Assembly: GCF_019050325.1 (NCBI RefSeq)
Contig: NZ_VOMB01000001.1
Span: 39,705-103,704, forward strand
Direction: 5' to 3'
Source of the DNA: [Mycobacterium] fortunisiensis
GTDB taxonomy: Bacteria > Actinomycetota > Actinomycetes > Mycobacteriales > Mycobacteriaceae
Length of the DNA stretch: 64,000 nucleotides
Part shown: piece after piece, positions 17,857-28,400 of the stretch
Layout: each line of letters opens with the position of its first letter
Position numbering within the stretch: position 1 is the first letter of the stretch
Position numbers and translations under genes: made by a program
The notes under the pieces: model-generated
The model's database searches: none
Told to the model about the DNA's origin: nothing
Seen by the model: the letters and a program-made list of their open reading frames with translations, nothing else

Positions 17857-18831
17857 ATGCCAGCCATCACCGCAGACACCTTGACCCTGCCGCGCGTCGC
17901 GGCAGCTCAGGCGTCGGACACCGAACGCCCGGTGCGCTCGGTCACCACCGGTCCGCGCGGATTCGAGGGTGAGGGATTCCCCGTCGTCCGGGCCTTCGGC
18001 GGCGTCAGCGCTGCCGATCTCGACCCGTTCGTCCACATGGACCAGATGGGTGAGGTGGAATACCAGCCCGGCGAGGCGCGGGGCACCGATTGGCACCCGC
18101 ACCGAGGATTCGAAACCGTCACCTACATGATCGACGGCCGCTTCGCACACCAGGATTCACACGGCGGCGGCGGTCTGATCACCGACGGTGCCACGCAGTG
18201 GATGACCGCGGGATCGGGAATCCTGCACATCGAAACCCCGCCGGCCGAACTCGTCGACAGCGGCGGCACGTTCCACGGCATCCAGCTGTGGGTGAACCTG
18301 CCCCGCAAGGACAAGTTCGCCACCCCGCGCTACCAGGCCATCGAGGGCGGCGACGCCACGTTGCTGTCCTCGCAAGACGGCGGCGCCCTGGTCCGCATCA
18401 TCGCCGGCGACATCGACGGGAAAACCGGGCCGGGCAGCACACACACCCCGATCACGTTGGCGCACGCCACGATTGAGCCCGGGGCGCAGCTCAATCTGCC
18501 GTGGAACCGCGAGTTCAACGCGTTGGTGTACGTCCTGAGCGGACGCGGCAGCGTCGGCCCGGTGGGCCATCCGATCCATCAGGGCCAACTCGCCGTGCTC
18601 GGTCCGGGTGACCGGATCACCGTGTCGGCCGAACCCACCCAGGATTCGCACCGCCCCGCGATGGAGGTTCTGCTGTTGGGCGGCAAGCCCATCCGTGAAC
18701 CCGTCTTCCACTACGGGCCGTTCGTGATGAACTCGAAGGCCGAGCTCATCCAGGCGCTGGAGGATTATCAGGCCGGCAAGTTCGGCCAGATTCCGCCGGA
18801 CGCCCTGATGCCGCACCGTCCGCTCAACTAA
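17857..18831 (+). CDS. pirin family protein
   Basis: A 324-residue bicupin of the pirin family. The N-terminal cupin carries the metal-binding set His-x-His (WHPHRGFETVTYM) with a later His and Glu (GSGILHIETP). The C-terminal half has the second barrel and the usual pirin ending. Bacterial pirins have been described as quercetinases or as partners of metabolic enzymes; the substrate here cannot be told. The ATG has a textbook AGGAGG 8 bp upstream. The stop codon overlaps, tail to tail, the stop of the FUSC gene on the other strand. Confidence 0.9.
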   Translation: MPAITADTLTLPRVAAAQASDTERPVRSVTTGPRGFEGEGFPVVRAFGGVSAADLDPFVHMDQMGEVEYQPGEARGTDWHPHRGFETVTYMIDGRFAHQDSHGGGGLITDGATQWMTAGSGILHIETPPAELVDSGGTFHGIQLWVNLPRKDKFATPRYQAIEGGDATLLSSQDGGALVRIIAGDIDGKTGPGSTHTPITLAHATIEPGAQLNLPWNREFNALVYVLSGRGSVGPVGHPIHQGQLAVLGPGDRITVSAEPTQDSHRPAMEVLLLGGKPIREPVFHYGPFVMNSKAELIQALEDYQAGKFGQIPPDALMPHRPLN

Positions 18832-20984
18832 CCCACCGCCTCGGCGGGCTGCGGGTAGAGCAGCTCGAGCTCGCCGAGATGTGCAGCCGCCGTCACCAGC
18901 GGCAGGGCCGCCGAGACCGCCAGGTCGGTTTCGGTGGCCTCGGCGCGCAGTGACGTCACGAAGGTCTCGCCGATCGGTACCCACACCGAGGTGGCGTCGG
19001 CGCCGGTGAGCCGGGCGCAGATGGCCCGGGTGTGCTCTTCGATGATCGCGGCGGTCTGCGGATAGACGCCCAGCGGCGGGGGCACGATGTCGGCGATCAA
19101 CTCGGCCGCGGCCCGCACCCGGATGGCCCGGTTGGCCGCCCGCACCACCGGGGCACGCTGGTCGGAGGGGCCGCCGTTCTCCGAAAGGTAGTGTCGCACC
19201 GCATCATCGAGGGTGCGGGTGGCGGCCAGGGCGTCGTGGCCCAGTGCGATGACGCGGTCGGTGGCCTCTTCGGAGGCGCCCCGGGTCACCCGCAGCACCG
19301 CCGCTTTGAGGAACCGCGCCCCCGCCTGGCGGGCCCGGTCGACCGCCGTCGACACCGACGCCGTCGCGCCACGCGGCCACAACAGCAACGACATGGCGAT
19401 GCCCACCAGCGCGCCGACCACCACGTCTTCGACCCGCACCAGCCCCACCCGCCAACCGGTCGGCACGATCAGGTTGAAGTTGATCAGCACCATCATGGTG
19501 AACGCGGCCTGCCCGGCGATGAACGAGCCGACCTCGGGCACGTAGGCAGAGCCAAATGCCACGACGGGCAACAGGATCCACATCACCACGGGATCCACCC
19601 CGACGAACTCGATGAGCACCGCGCCCAGGACGAAGCCGATGGCGGTGCCGGCGACGGCACGCAGCACGCGCGTCCCGGTGGTCAGCGCGCTGCTGCGCAG
19701 CACCGACATCGCACCCAGTACCACCCAGAAGCCGTGCTGCACCGGGAACACGTGCGTGACACCCACCGCCAGCGCCAGTCCCAGCCCGGTGCGCAGGCTG
19801 TTGCGCAGCACCACGGCCCGGCCGGTGACCAGGCCCCTGGCGATCGCGGTGACGGCGAGGGTCTCGGGCATCACCCAGTCAGCGGTGCCGGTTTCCGGCA
19901 GCCGCCGCCCCAGCACCCGGGCCCACACCGGTCGGGCGTCGGCCAGCGCGGCGTTGCGGATCACCCGGCCGGTCACGGCGATGGTGGCCGAGATGGTGCG
20001 CCGAATGAGCAGGCCGCGGCCCAACTCGACGGCCGCTTCGTCGTCGGCGGTGTCCAGGATCTGGGTGATCTCGTCGCGGTAATTGCCCTGGGCCACGGTG
20101 CGCTGCTCGGTCAGCGCGGCCCGCAGGTCGGCCTCCCGTGCCGCGCGCACGGACCGATCGGCGGTCTGCAACAGGGCGGCGCTGTCGCGTAGCACCCGCA
20201 CCGCCGGGGTGCGCATGGAGCCGAGCAGGGCCGCGGTGTCGTCGGTGACCTGATCGCAGATCCAGCCCAGATCGTCGACGACGCGCACCAGGGCGCGGCT
20301 GCCGGCGGTGAGCGCGACGGGGCGGTAATCGGCGCCGAGAAAGCTGGCGTACAGGGCGTTCATTGCCCGGGTCACGTCGCGGTCGGTGGCCGCGCCGTCG
20401 AGGCGGTCGGCCAGCAGCCGGCACACCCGGGCCGCGTAGCGCCGCAGTTCGTCGTGATGGCGGGGCCGGAACAGGAACAGCGCCGCGGGCACGCAGATCA
20501 CCAGCGCGATCAGCCAGCCCAGCAGCCGGTCGGGAATTGGGCCGACGGGCGTACACAGCGGCAGCACGAACAACAGCAGGGTGGCGCGCTGCCCGGCGGC
20601 GACGATCTCGCTGAGCACCCCGGAGAACATCACCACCACGCCGACGACGAACATCGCCACCACGCTCAGCCACGGGTGCGGAGCCAGCACGGTGCCGAGC
20701 ACGATCAGCACGAGGCCGTTGAGTGCCAGGCCGGCGTAGGCCAGGGCGCGGGCCGGGCGGTTGCCGGGGAAATCGGCGGTGATGAGCAGGGAGACCGCGC
20801 CGAAGATGGCGAACAGCGGGGTCTGGGACCCGCCGCCGAGGGCGAATCCGGCGGCGGCTGCGATGGGGAGGACGATCGCGGCCCGCAGCGCGCGGCGCAG
20901 TGCGTCGTAGTCGGGGTCCTTGGTGCGCAGACGATCGCGCAGGCGGTCGGCTGTCCGGCGCCAGATCGCGGCCGGGGTCAGCAT
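18828..20984 (-). CDS. FUSC-type (fusaric acid resistance-like) membrane protein
   Basis: A 718-residue membrane protein with two blocks of about six hydrophobic helices (roughly residues 30-180 and 380-540), each followed by a cytoplasmic helical domain. This is the FUSC/aromatic acid exporter architecture. Such proteins are thought to export aromatic or organic acids, but no substrate can be inferred. The start ATG at 20984 lies 11 bp after the stop of a TetR gene on the same strand, so the regulator probably controls it. The frame stays open upstream through the TetR gene, but that part reads as Arg-rich shadow sequence, so I excluded it. Confidence 0.8.
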   Translation of the reverse strand: MLTPAAIWRRTADRLRDRLRTKDPDYDALRRALRAAIVLPIAAAAGFALGGGSQTPLFAIFGAVSLLITADFPGNRPARALAYAGLALNGLVLIVLGTVLAPHPWLSVVAMFVVGVVVMFSGVLSEIVAAGQRATLLLFVLPLCTPVGPIPDRLLGWLIALVICVPAALFLFRPRHHDELRRYAARVCRLLADRLDGAATDRDVTRAMNALYASFLGADYRPVALTAGSRALVRVVDDLGWICDQVTDDTAALLGSMRTPAVRVLRDSAALLQTADRSVRAAREADLRAALTEQRTVAQGNYRDEITQILDTADDEAAVELGRGLLIRRTISATIAVTGRVIRNAALADARPVWARVLGRRLPETGTADWVMPETLAVTAIARGLVTGRAVVLRNSLRTGLGLALAVGVTHVFPVQHGFWVVLGAMSVLRSSALTTGTRVLRAVAGTAIGFVLGAVLIEFVGVDPVVMWILLPVVAFGSAYVPEVGSFIAGQAAFTMMVLINFNLIVPTGWRVGLVRVEDVVVGALVGIAMSLLLWPRGATASVSTAVDRARQAGARFLKAAVLRVTRGASEEATDRVIALGHDALAATRTLDDAVRHYLSENGGPSDQRAPVVRAANRAIRVRAAAELIADIVPPPLGVYPQTAAIIEEHTRAICARLTGADATSVWVPIGETFVTSLRAEATETDLAVSAALPLVTAAAHLGELELLYPQPAEAVG

Positions 20985-20995
20985 GTTCGCCGATG

Positions 20996-21571
20996 TTAGA
21001 CCGGTTGGTCGGATCCGGTGGCCGGTGTGAACCGGCCCGATTCGAGCGTGTCCCGCATCTGGGTGGTGATCCACTGCAGGGCGTTGGTGTCGCGCGGCAG
21101 GGTGCTCTGCTCGAAACCGACGATGAGGTAGATACCCCACGCGGCGAAGCACTCGGCGGTGCGCTTGTCGCCGATGAGCTCGAGCGCGGATTCGTAGATG
21201 ATGTCGAAACGCATCTGGTCCACCACGGCCTGCACGGCGTAGACCTCGGCGTCCAGGGAGCTCCAGACCCGGATGGCGGCCTCGGCGCCATGCGGCAGGG
21301 CGAGTGCTTCGCCGATGATGCTCTCGATGCGGTGGTGCGCATCCTGGTCGGCCCGCAGGGACTCGACCACCCGCTGGGTGCGGGCCTCGCGCCAGTGGGC
21401 GATCAGCTCGCGCGTGTAGGACGCCCAGTTGGGGAAGTAGTGGTAGAACGAGCCGGTCGTGACGCCGAGCCGGTTGCACACCTCGGCCAGCTTGAGGCCT
21501 CCGTAGCCGAGGTCGGACAGTACGTCCAACCCGGTTTCGAAGTAAGCCTCCCGTGAAACGCCCCCCGCCAT
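20996..21571 (-). CDS. TetR/AcrR family transcriptional regulator
   Basis: A TetR-type regulator of 191 residues with an N-terminal helix-turn-helix (LAEVCNRLGVTTGSFYHYFPNW) and a C-terminal ligand domain of the usual size. It sits immediately upstream of the FUSC gene on the same strand, which suggests it represses a transport operon including itself. I start it at the ATG at 21571; a TTG at 21580 would add three residues, and neither has a strong ribosome-binding site. It is divergent from a second, unrelated TetR gene across 122 bp. Confidence 0.88.
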   Translation of the reverse strand: MAGGVSREAYFETGLDVLSDLGYGGLKLAEVCNRLGVTTGSFYHYFPNWASYTRELIAHWREARTQRVVESLRADQDAHHRIESIIGEALALPHGAEAAIRVWSSLDAEVYAVQAVVDQMRFDIIYESALELIGDKRTAECFAAWGIYLIVGFEQSTLPRDTNALQWITTQMRDTLESGRFTPATGSDQPV

Positions 21572-21693
21572 GGCGGACAACGGTAGTTCGTCGTCGATCT
21601 GACGGTGCGACTGGGTTTGCTGGCGGGCGGGTTTGGCGCCGCGCGAAAAAATCAGCGTCGGGCCCCCAACTTGACGTGTGGCACAATTTCAAC

Positions 21694-22329
21694 GTGGAGC
21701 ACATCGCGAGTCGAGGACCGGGACGTCCCCCGGCAGCAAAGGCAGCGGAGACACGTGAGCGCATCCTGCATGCTGCCCAGGAAGTTTTCAGCGAACTTGG
21801 ATACGACGCAGCTACATTTCAGGCAATCGCCATTCGTGCCGATCTCACCCGCCCAGCGATCAACCACTATTTCAGTAGCAAACGTGTTCTGTACCGCGAT
21901 GTGGTGGAGCAGGCCCATGCCAAGTTGATGGCCGCCGCCCTTGCCAAAACGCAGGAAGCCAGCACGTTACTGAGCCGGATTTCGGCGGTGTTCGCTGCGG
22001 CGATGGACACCGAATCCACGGACCGTTCGGCGGCTGCTTTCCTGGTCACGTCGGTGCTGGAATCGCAGCGTCATCCCGAACTGGTTTCCGAGGAGCACGA
22101 CGCGCTGGCCAGCTCGCGGAAGTTCGTCACGTGGGCGGTCAACGATGCGATCGAAAAGGGTGAATTGAGCGCGGACACGGACATCCCGGCGATCGTCGAG
22201 ATGTTGGTCGCGGTGATGTGGGGGATGGGCTTTTACGCCGGTTACGTGGGTGATCGCGACGAGCTGGCGGTCATCGTGGACAAGTTCGAGCTGCTGATGG
22301 CGAACAAGCTCTGGCAGCTGCGCGATTGA
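21694..22329 (+). CDS. TetR/AcrR family transcriptional regulator
   Basis: A 211-residue TetR protein with a clear N-terminal DNA-binding domain (AIAIRADLTRPAINHYFSSK) and a C-terminal ligand domain. The start is the GTG at 21694; it gives the expected short basic N-terminus (GRPPAAKAAETRERIL). CACAAT lies 8 bp before this GTG, so the transcript may be leaderless. Just downstream, ahead of two methyltransferase genes on the same strand, is an inverted repeat with TetR-operator geometry, the obvious candidate target. Confidence 0.88.
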   Translation: MEHIASRGPGRPPAAKAAETRERILHAAQEVFSELGYDAATFQAIAIRADLTRPAINHYFSSKRVLYRDVVEQAHAKLMAAALAKTQEASTLLSRISAVFAAAMDTESTDRSAAAFLVTSVLESQRHPELVSEEHDALASSRKFVTWAVNDAIEKGELSADTDIPAIVEMLVAVMWGMGFYAGYVGDRDELAVIVDKFELLMANKLWQLRD

Positions 22330-22356
22330 CGCCTCGTCGGCGTGAGGTAGCACACA

Positions 22357-22387
22357 CTACCGTATAGCTTGGCTAACTATTCGGTAG
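22357..22387. promoter_or_regulatory. candidate TetR operator upstream of methyltransferase pair
   Basis: Inverted repeat with 11-bp arms CTACCGTATAG and CTATTCGGTAG (one mismatch) around a 9-bp spacer. It lies 27 bp after the TetR stop and 13 bp before the first methyltransferase start. Arm spacing of about 20 bp, centre to centre, suits a TetR dimer. Binding is inference. Confidence 0.5.
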
Positions 22388-22400
22388 GATGGTTGGGCAA

Positions 22401-24292
<1,892 letters not shown>

Positions 24293-24310
24293 GCGTTTCT
24301 CGGAACCCGT

Positions 24311-24493
24311 TCAGCCGTTCGGCCTGATGCTGGTGTGCTTCACCGTGTTGTCGACCTGCGGAACCTGTGCCTTCTGATGCTGCTGGTGTACCCACATGTG
24401 GTGGTCGACCCCGGCGGACGCCGGAGCGGCCAGACCCACGACCGCGGCGGCCAGACCACTGGCAATGACGGCGCTGAATCCCAACTTCTTCAT
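24311..24493 (-). CDS. small secreted mycobacterial protein of unknown function
   Basis: A 60-residue protein with a clear Sec signal peptide: Lys-Lys, a hydrophobic core (VIASGLAAAVVGLA) and an Ala-x-Ala cleavage site (ASA) near residue 27. The mature peptide of about 33 residues is His- and Gln-rich (VDHHMWVHQQHQK). A good ribosome-binding site (GAGGG) precedes the ATG. Similar short exported peptides exist in other mycobacteria, without known function. The histidines could bind metal, but this is speculation. The gene has an unusually structured upstream region with two inverted repeats. Confidence 0.75.
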   Translation of the reverse strand: MKKLGFSAVIASGLAAAVVGLAAPASAGVDHHMWVHQQHQKAQVPQVDNTVKHTSIRPNG

Positions 24494-24508
24494 GTCTGAC
24501 CCTCTTCT

Positions 24509-24558
24509 GTATCGCTTTTCTTGATTAGTTCAACTTTAGCGATACTGGAATGATTCCA
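24509..24558. promoter_or_regulatory. inverted repeats upstream of the small secreted protein gene
   Basis: GTATCGCT at 24509-24516 pairs perfectly with AGCGATAC at 24538-24545. Immediately beyond lies TGGAAT-G-ATTCCA at 24546-24558, a perfect palindrome with a one-base centre. Both lie upstream of the minus-strand small gene and of the plus-strand SDR gene, so they may be an operator and a leader hairpin. Confidence 0.45.
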
Positions 24559-24683
24559 AATTAAACGTCGCGGGACCGTGACAGTGGTCACTCGTCGACC
24601 CGGTGCGCCGTCCGCGAGGCAGCCGCCGTATACAAGAGGGGAGCTGAGCCCCTTTTTCAGGCCCGTTATCGAGGAGGAATCCC

Positions 24684-25547
24684 ATGCCAGGAGTGCAGGA
24701 CCGCGTCGTCGTCGTCACCGGAGCCGGCGGAGGTCTGGGTCGTGAATATGCCCTGACGCTCGCCCGCGAGGGCGCCAGCGTCGTCGTCAACGACCTGGGC
24801 GGTGCCCGTGACGGGTCCGGCGCCGGACACAACATGGCCGACGAGGTGGTGGCCGAGATCCGCGAAAAAGGGGGTCGCGCGGTGGCCAACTACGACAGCG
24901 TCGCCGAGCAGGCGGGCGCCGAGAACATCATCAAGACCGCCATCGACGAGTTCGGCAAGGTCGACGGTGTGGTGAGCAACGCAGGCATCCTGCGAGACGG
25001 CACCTTCCACAAGATGACGTTCGAGCAGTGGGACGCCGTGCTCAAGGTGCACCTCTACGGCGGGTACAACGTCATCCGCGCGGCCTGGCCGCACTTCCGC
25101 GAGCAGAGCTTCGGCCGCGTCGTGGTGGCCACCTCCACCAGCGGTCTGTTCGGCAACTTCGGTCAGGCCAACTACGGTGCGGCCAAGCTCGGCCTGGTCG
25201 GTCTGATCAACACGCTGGCCCAGGAAGGCGCCAAGTACAACATCAAGACCAACGCGGTCGCGCCGATCGCCGCAACCCGGATGACCCAGGACATCCTGCC
25301 GCCCGAGGTGTTCGAGAAGCTCACCCCGGAATACGTCGCGCCGGTGGTGGCCTACCTGATGACCGAGGAACTGCCCGACACCGACTCGGTGTTCATCGTC
25401 GGCGGCGGCAAGGTCCAGCGCACCGCGCTGTTCCAGAACGACGGCGTCACCTTCACCGAGGTGCCCACCGTCGATGACATCGCCGCCAAGTGGGGCGAGA
25501 TCACCGACCTGTCCGCCGCCCAGCTGGCCACCTTCAAGCTGGGCTAA
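24684..25547 (+). CDS. short-chain dehydrogenase/reductase, (R)-hydroxyacyl-CoA dehydrogenase-like (Rv0148 type)
   Basis: A 287-residue NAD(P)-dependent SDR. The cofactor loop is TGAGGGLGREYA near the N-terminus; NAG occurs in VVSNAGILRD; the catalytic Tyr-x3-Lys is in ANYGAAK. The sequence (VVNDLGGARDGSG, HLYGGYNVIRAAWP) resembles the dehydrogenase domain of peroxisomal multifunctional enzyme type 2, which oxidises (R)-3-hydroxyacyl-CoA or hydroxysteroids, and M. tuberculosis Rv0148. A strong ribosome-binding site (GAGGAGG) precedes the ATG. It starts a five-gene plus-strand set; the next gene begins 5 bp after its stop. Confidence 0.88.
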   Translation: MPGVQDRVVVVTGAGGGLGREYALTLAREGASVVVNDLGGARDGSGAGHNMADEVVAEIREKGGRAVANYDSVAEQAGAENIIKTAIDEFGKVDGVVSNAGILRDGTFHKMTFEQWDAVLKVHLYGGYNVIRAAWPHFREQSFGRVVVATSTSGLFGNFGQANYGAAKLGLVGLINTLAQEGAKYNIKTNAVAPIAATRMTQDILPPEVFEKLTPEYVAPVVAYLMTEELPDTDSVFIVGGGKVQRTALFQNDGVTFTEVPTVDDIAAKWGEITDLSAAQLATFKLG

Positions 25548-25552
25548 TACGA

Positions 25553-26518
25553 GTGAAAGCGCTTGTAGCGCAGGCACTCACCGGTACATCCGGGCTGGCG
25601 TACGTCGACGTCCCCGATCCTGCTTCCGCGGAAGCGGTGATCGTGGACGTCGGCGCCGCCGGCGTGTGTTTTCCCGATCTGCTGTTGCTGCGCGGTGAGT
25701 ACCAGCTGCGGCTGGAACCGCCGTTCACCCCGGGGATGGAAGTGGCCGGAACGGTGCGTTCCGCCCCGGAAGGCTCCGGTTTCACACCCGGACAACGAGT
25801 TTCAGCGTTCTCGATGATCGGTGGATACGCCGAGCAGGTGGCGGTGCTGCCGTCCAACGTGGTGCCGACGGCCGCCGGTCTCGACGACGCCGAAGCGGCA
25901 TCGCTGCTGGGCAACTACTACACCATGCAGTTCGCGCTGGCTCGTCGTGGTGGGCTGGTGGCGGGCGAGACCGTGCTGGTGCTCGGCGCGGCAGGCGGCA
26001 TCGGGACTGCGTCGATCCAACTCGCCAAGGCCATGGGCGCCAAGGTCATTGCGATGGTGCACCGGCCGGGCGCCGAGGAGTTCGTCGCCGCTGCCGGGGC
26101 CGATGCGGTGCTGCCGCTGACCGACGGCTGGCGCCAGGCGGTGATGGACGCCACCGACGGAAACGGCGTCGACCTGATCGTCGACCCGATCGGTGGCGAC
26201 GCGTTCGACGACGCCATCCGGGTGCTCGCCCCCGAGGGCCGGCTGTTGGTGATCGGATTCGCCGCGGGCAGCGGAATTCCCACGGTCAAGGTGAACCGCC
26301 TGCTGTTGCGCAACGTCAGTGTGGTCGGTGTGGGCTGGGGCGAGTTCGTGCGCCGGCACCCGGCGGCCCAGGCCCAGGTGGGTGCGGAGCTGGCCAGGCT
26401 GGTTGCCGGCGGGTTGCGGCCGCCGCCGCCGGTGCGGTTCCCGCTGTCCGAAGGGGCGGCGGCGCTGGATGCGCTGGCCCGTGGTGAAGTGCGGGGCAAG
26501 TTGGTGCTTGAGCCGTAA
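25553..26518 (+). CDS. NADPH:quinone oxidoreductase-like MDR protein (Rv0149 type)
   Basis: A 321-residue medium-chain dehydrogenase/reductase without the structural zinc cysteines, i.e. of the quinone oxidoreductase type. The N-terminal GroES-like domain has FTPGMEVAGTV, and the nucleotide-binding loop is VLGAAGGIGTASIQLAKAMG. M. tuberculosis Rv0149 is the counterpart in sequence type, length (322) and position after the SDR. The GTG start at 25553 lies 5 bp after the SDR stop. The substrate could be a quinone or an enone. Confidence 0.87.
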   Translation: MKALVAQALTGTSGLAYVDVPDPASAEAVIVDVGAAGVCFPDLLLLRGEYQLRLEPPFTPGMEVAGTVRSAPEGSGFTPGQRVSAFSMIGGYAEQVAVLPSNVVPTAAGLDDAEAASLLGNYYTMQFALARRGGLVAGETVLVLGAAGGIGTASIQLAKAMGAKVIAMVHRPGAEEFVAAAGADAVLPLTDGWRQAVMDATDGNGVDLIVDPIGGDAFDDAIRVLAPEGRLLVIGFAAGSGIPTVKVNRLLLRNVSVVGVGWGEFVRRHPAAQAQVGAELARLVAGGLRPPPPVRFPLSEGAAALDALARGEVRGKLVLEP

Positions 26519-26527
26519 CGTGGAGAT

Positions 26528-27265
26528 GTGGACACCGCATCGAATCGGGCACTGAGCACGGCGCTGGATCTTCTTCGGGATCCACCCGCCAAGCCGGACC
26601 TCGGCAAGGGCTATCTCGACCTGTTGGGGGCGGGCAGTGGTGAAGCCCCCAAGAATTCCGGGTTCATCCAGAAGGCGTGGGCTTCCCCGGTCGGGTCGAT
26701 GCTCTACGACCACGCCCAGCTGTTGAACCGTCGGCTGCTGACGGCGTTCCACCCGCCCATCGACTGGCTCGGCATCCCCAGCGGCGGGGTGGCGCTCGAC
26801 GTCGGCAGTGGACCCGGCAACGTCACCGCCGCACTGGCCCGGGCCGCCGGGCTCGACGGGGTGGCACTCGGTGTCGACATCTCGGAGGCGATGCTCGAAC
26901 GCGCGGTCAAGGCCGAGGCGAGCCGCCAGGTGGGTTTCGTGCGCGCCGACGCACAACAGCTGCCGTTCCGGGACGAGACCTTCGACGCCGCGGTGTCACT
27001 TGCGGTGCTGCAGTTGGTCCCTGACGCCGAGGCGGCGCTCTCGGAGATGGTGCGGGTGCTCAAGCCGGGCCGGCGGATGGCGATCATGGTGCCGACGGCG
27101 GGCCACGGCGGGCCGATGCGGTTCCTGTCCCGTGGCGGCGCCCGGTTTTTCGCTGAGGACGAGCTCGGTGACATATTCGAAGAGCTGGGCCTGGTGGGTG
27201 TGCGGACCAAGACGCTGGGATTCCTCCAGTGGGTGCGTGGGCAGAAGCCGCTGGACGCCCGGTGA
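26528..27265 (+). CDS. class I SAM-dependent methyltransferase
   Basis: A 245-residue methyltransferase with the UbiE/Methyltransf_11 fold. Motif I is ALDVGSGPGNVT, followed by an acidic residue in GVDISEAML, and the motif II region is DAAVSLAVLQLVPD. The C-terminus has a phospholipid or quinone methyltransferase look but no specific signature. The GTG at 26528 lies 9 bp after the previous stop. The stop overlaps the following DUF456 gene (GTGA), so it is part of the coupled set. Acceptor unknown. Confidence 0.82.
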   Translation: MDTASNRALSTALDLLRDPPAKPDLGKGYLDLLGAGSGEAPKNSGFIQKAWASPVGSMLYDHAQLLNRRLLTAFHPPIDWLGIPSGGVALDVGSGPGNVTAALARAAGLDGVALGVDISEAMLERAVKAEASRQVGFVRADAQQLPFRDETFDAAVSLAVLQLVPDAEAALSEMVRVLKPGRRMAIMVPTAGHGGPMRFLSRGGARFFAEDELGDIFEELGLVGVRTKTLGFLQWVRGQKPLDAR

Positions 27266-27768
27266 GTGTTCTCGGGGTCGTTCTTGTTGCGTTGGTGATC
27301 GCGGTCGGGCTGGTCGGCATCGTGGTGCCGATCCTGCCCGGCGGTGGATTTCTGGTGTTCGCCGCGATCGCGGTGTGGGCGGTGTGGGAAGCCAGGGCAA
27401 TTCCGGCGCACGCCACCGTCGCCTGGGTGACGCTGGGGATTGCGGCGGTGTTCTTCGTGGCCGCTGAGGTGATCAAGTATGTCTGGCCGGTGCGGCGAAT
27501 GCGGGCCGCCGAGGTCGGCATCTGGACCCTGGTGGCCGGCGGCGTACTCGGGGTGATCGGGTTCTTCGTCATTCCCGTGATCGGGCTGGTGATCGGTTTC
27601 GTCGCCGGGGTCTACCTGGCCGAGCTGGCCACCCGGCGCGACTACCGGCGGGCCTGGACGTCGACTGTGCACGCCCTCAAGGGTGTGGCGTTGTCCGTCG
27701 GCGTGGAGCTGACCGGCGCGCTGCTGGCCACGATCACCTGGGTGACGGGTCTGGTGATCGCGTCGTGA
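27262..27768 (+). CDS. DUF456 family membrane protein
   Basis: A 168-residue integral membrane protein with four to five hydrophobic segments, including a Gly-rich hairpin (GLVGIVVPILPGGGFLVF) typical of DUF456 proteins. The function of the family is unknown. The GTG start overlaps the methyltransferase stop, and its own stop overlaps the YceI gene (GTGA), so it lies in the middle of a translationally coupled run. Confidence 0.78.
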   Translation: MSVLGVVLVALVIAVGLVGIVVPILPGGGFLVFAAIAVWAVWEARAIPAHATVAWVTLGIAAVFFVAAEVIKYVWPVRRMRAAEVGIWTLVAGGVLGVIGFFVIPVIGLVIGFVAGVYLAELATRRDYRRAWTSTVHALKGVALSVGVELTGALLATITWVTGLVIAS

Positions 27769-28304
27769 CCCGGTGGACGCTCGGTCCCGACTCGGGCGAG
27801 TTGCTGTTGCGTACCGGGGTCACGGGTACTGCGGCGCGGATGGGCCATCGGCTGACCATCGCGATGCGGACTTGGCAGGCATGCGTCGACTGGGATGGCG
27901 ACGTGCCGAGCGCGATGGAGGTGACGGTGGACCTCGACTCCCTCGACGTGCTGCGGGGTGAGGGCGGCATGACCCCGCTCTCCGGTGCCGAGAAAGGGCT
28001 CATCCGATCAAACGCGTTGAAGTCGTTGCATGCGAAGCGGTTTCCCCAAGCGGTCTTTCGATCGTCCGAGATCGTCGGGGACGGCGACTCGTATCGGATT
28101 CGCGGCATGCTCGAGCTCGGCGGTCACCATGGGGACCAGGCGGTCGATGTGCAGGTGGAGTCGGACGGTGACGGCTGGCGCATTTCCGGCACGGCGCACG
28201 TGCGGCACAGCGCATTCGGGATCAAGCAGTATTCGATGCTGATGGGTGCGATGAAGGTGGCCGACGAGGTTGAGGTGAGTTTGGCGGTGACGCACCCGGC
28301 CTGA
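27765..28304 (+). CDS. YceI-like domain protein
   Basis: A 179-residue protein with the YceI lipocalin-like beta-barrel pattern: strands such as AMEVTVDLDSLDVL, then a helix with KSLHAKRFPQAVF, and the ending SAFGIKQYSMLMGAMKVAD. YceI proteins bind isoprenoids or other lipids in a hydrophobic tunnel. No signal peptide is seen, so it should be cytoplasmic. It is the last gene of the five-gene set, with a GTG start overlapping the DUF456 stop. The lipid ligand could relate to the quinone or fatty-acyl enzymes upstream; that is inference. Confidence 0.75.
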   Translation: MTRWTLGPDSGELLLRTGVTGTAARMGHRLTIAMRTWQACVDWDGDVPSAMEVTVDLDSLDVLRGEGGMTPLSGAEKGLIRSNALKSLHAKRFPQAVFRSSEIVGDGDSYRIRGMLELGGHHGDQAVDVQVESDGDGWRISGTAHVRHSAFGIKQYSMLMGAMKVADEVEVSLAVTHPA

Positions 28305-28307
28305 CCA

Positions 28308-28342
28308 TGCGTGGCGGTGCCTGTTGACTTCGACACCACGCA
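28308..28342. terminator. possible terminator between convergent YceI and ptpB genes
   Basis: Inverted repeat TGCGTGG / CCACGCA (7 bp) with a 21-nt loop, starting 3 bp after the YceI stop and between convergent genes. The stem is short and there is no T-run, so it is only a candidate. Confidence 0.35.
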
Positions 28343-28400
28343 CACCGCTACTCGAAAAAGTGCAGCGTCAGCTCAAAGTCAACGAGCAGAGGAGCGTCGA

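Noticed and set aside
20985..21764. 260-codon N-terminal extension of the FUSC protein
   Set aside because: It lies over the TetR gene in another frame and has shadow composition; the ATG at 20984 gives a normal FUSC start.
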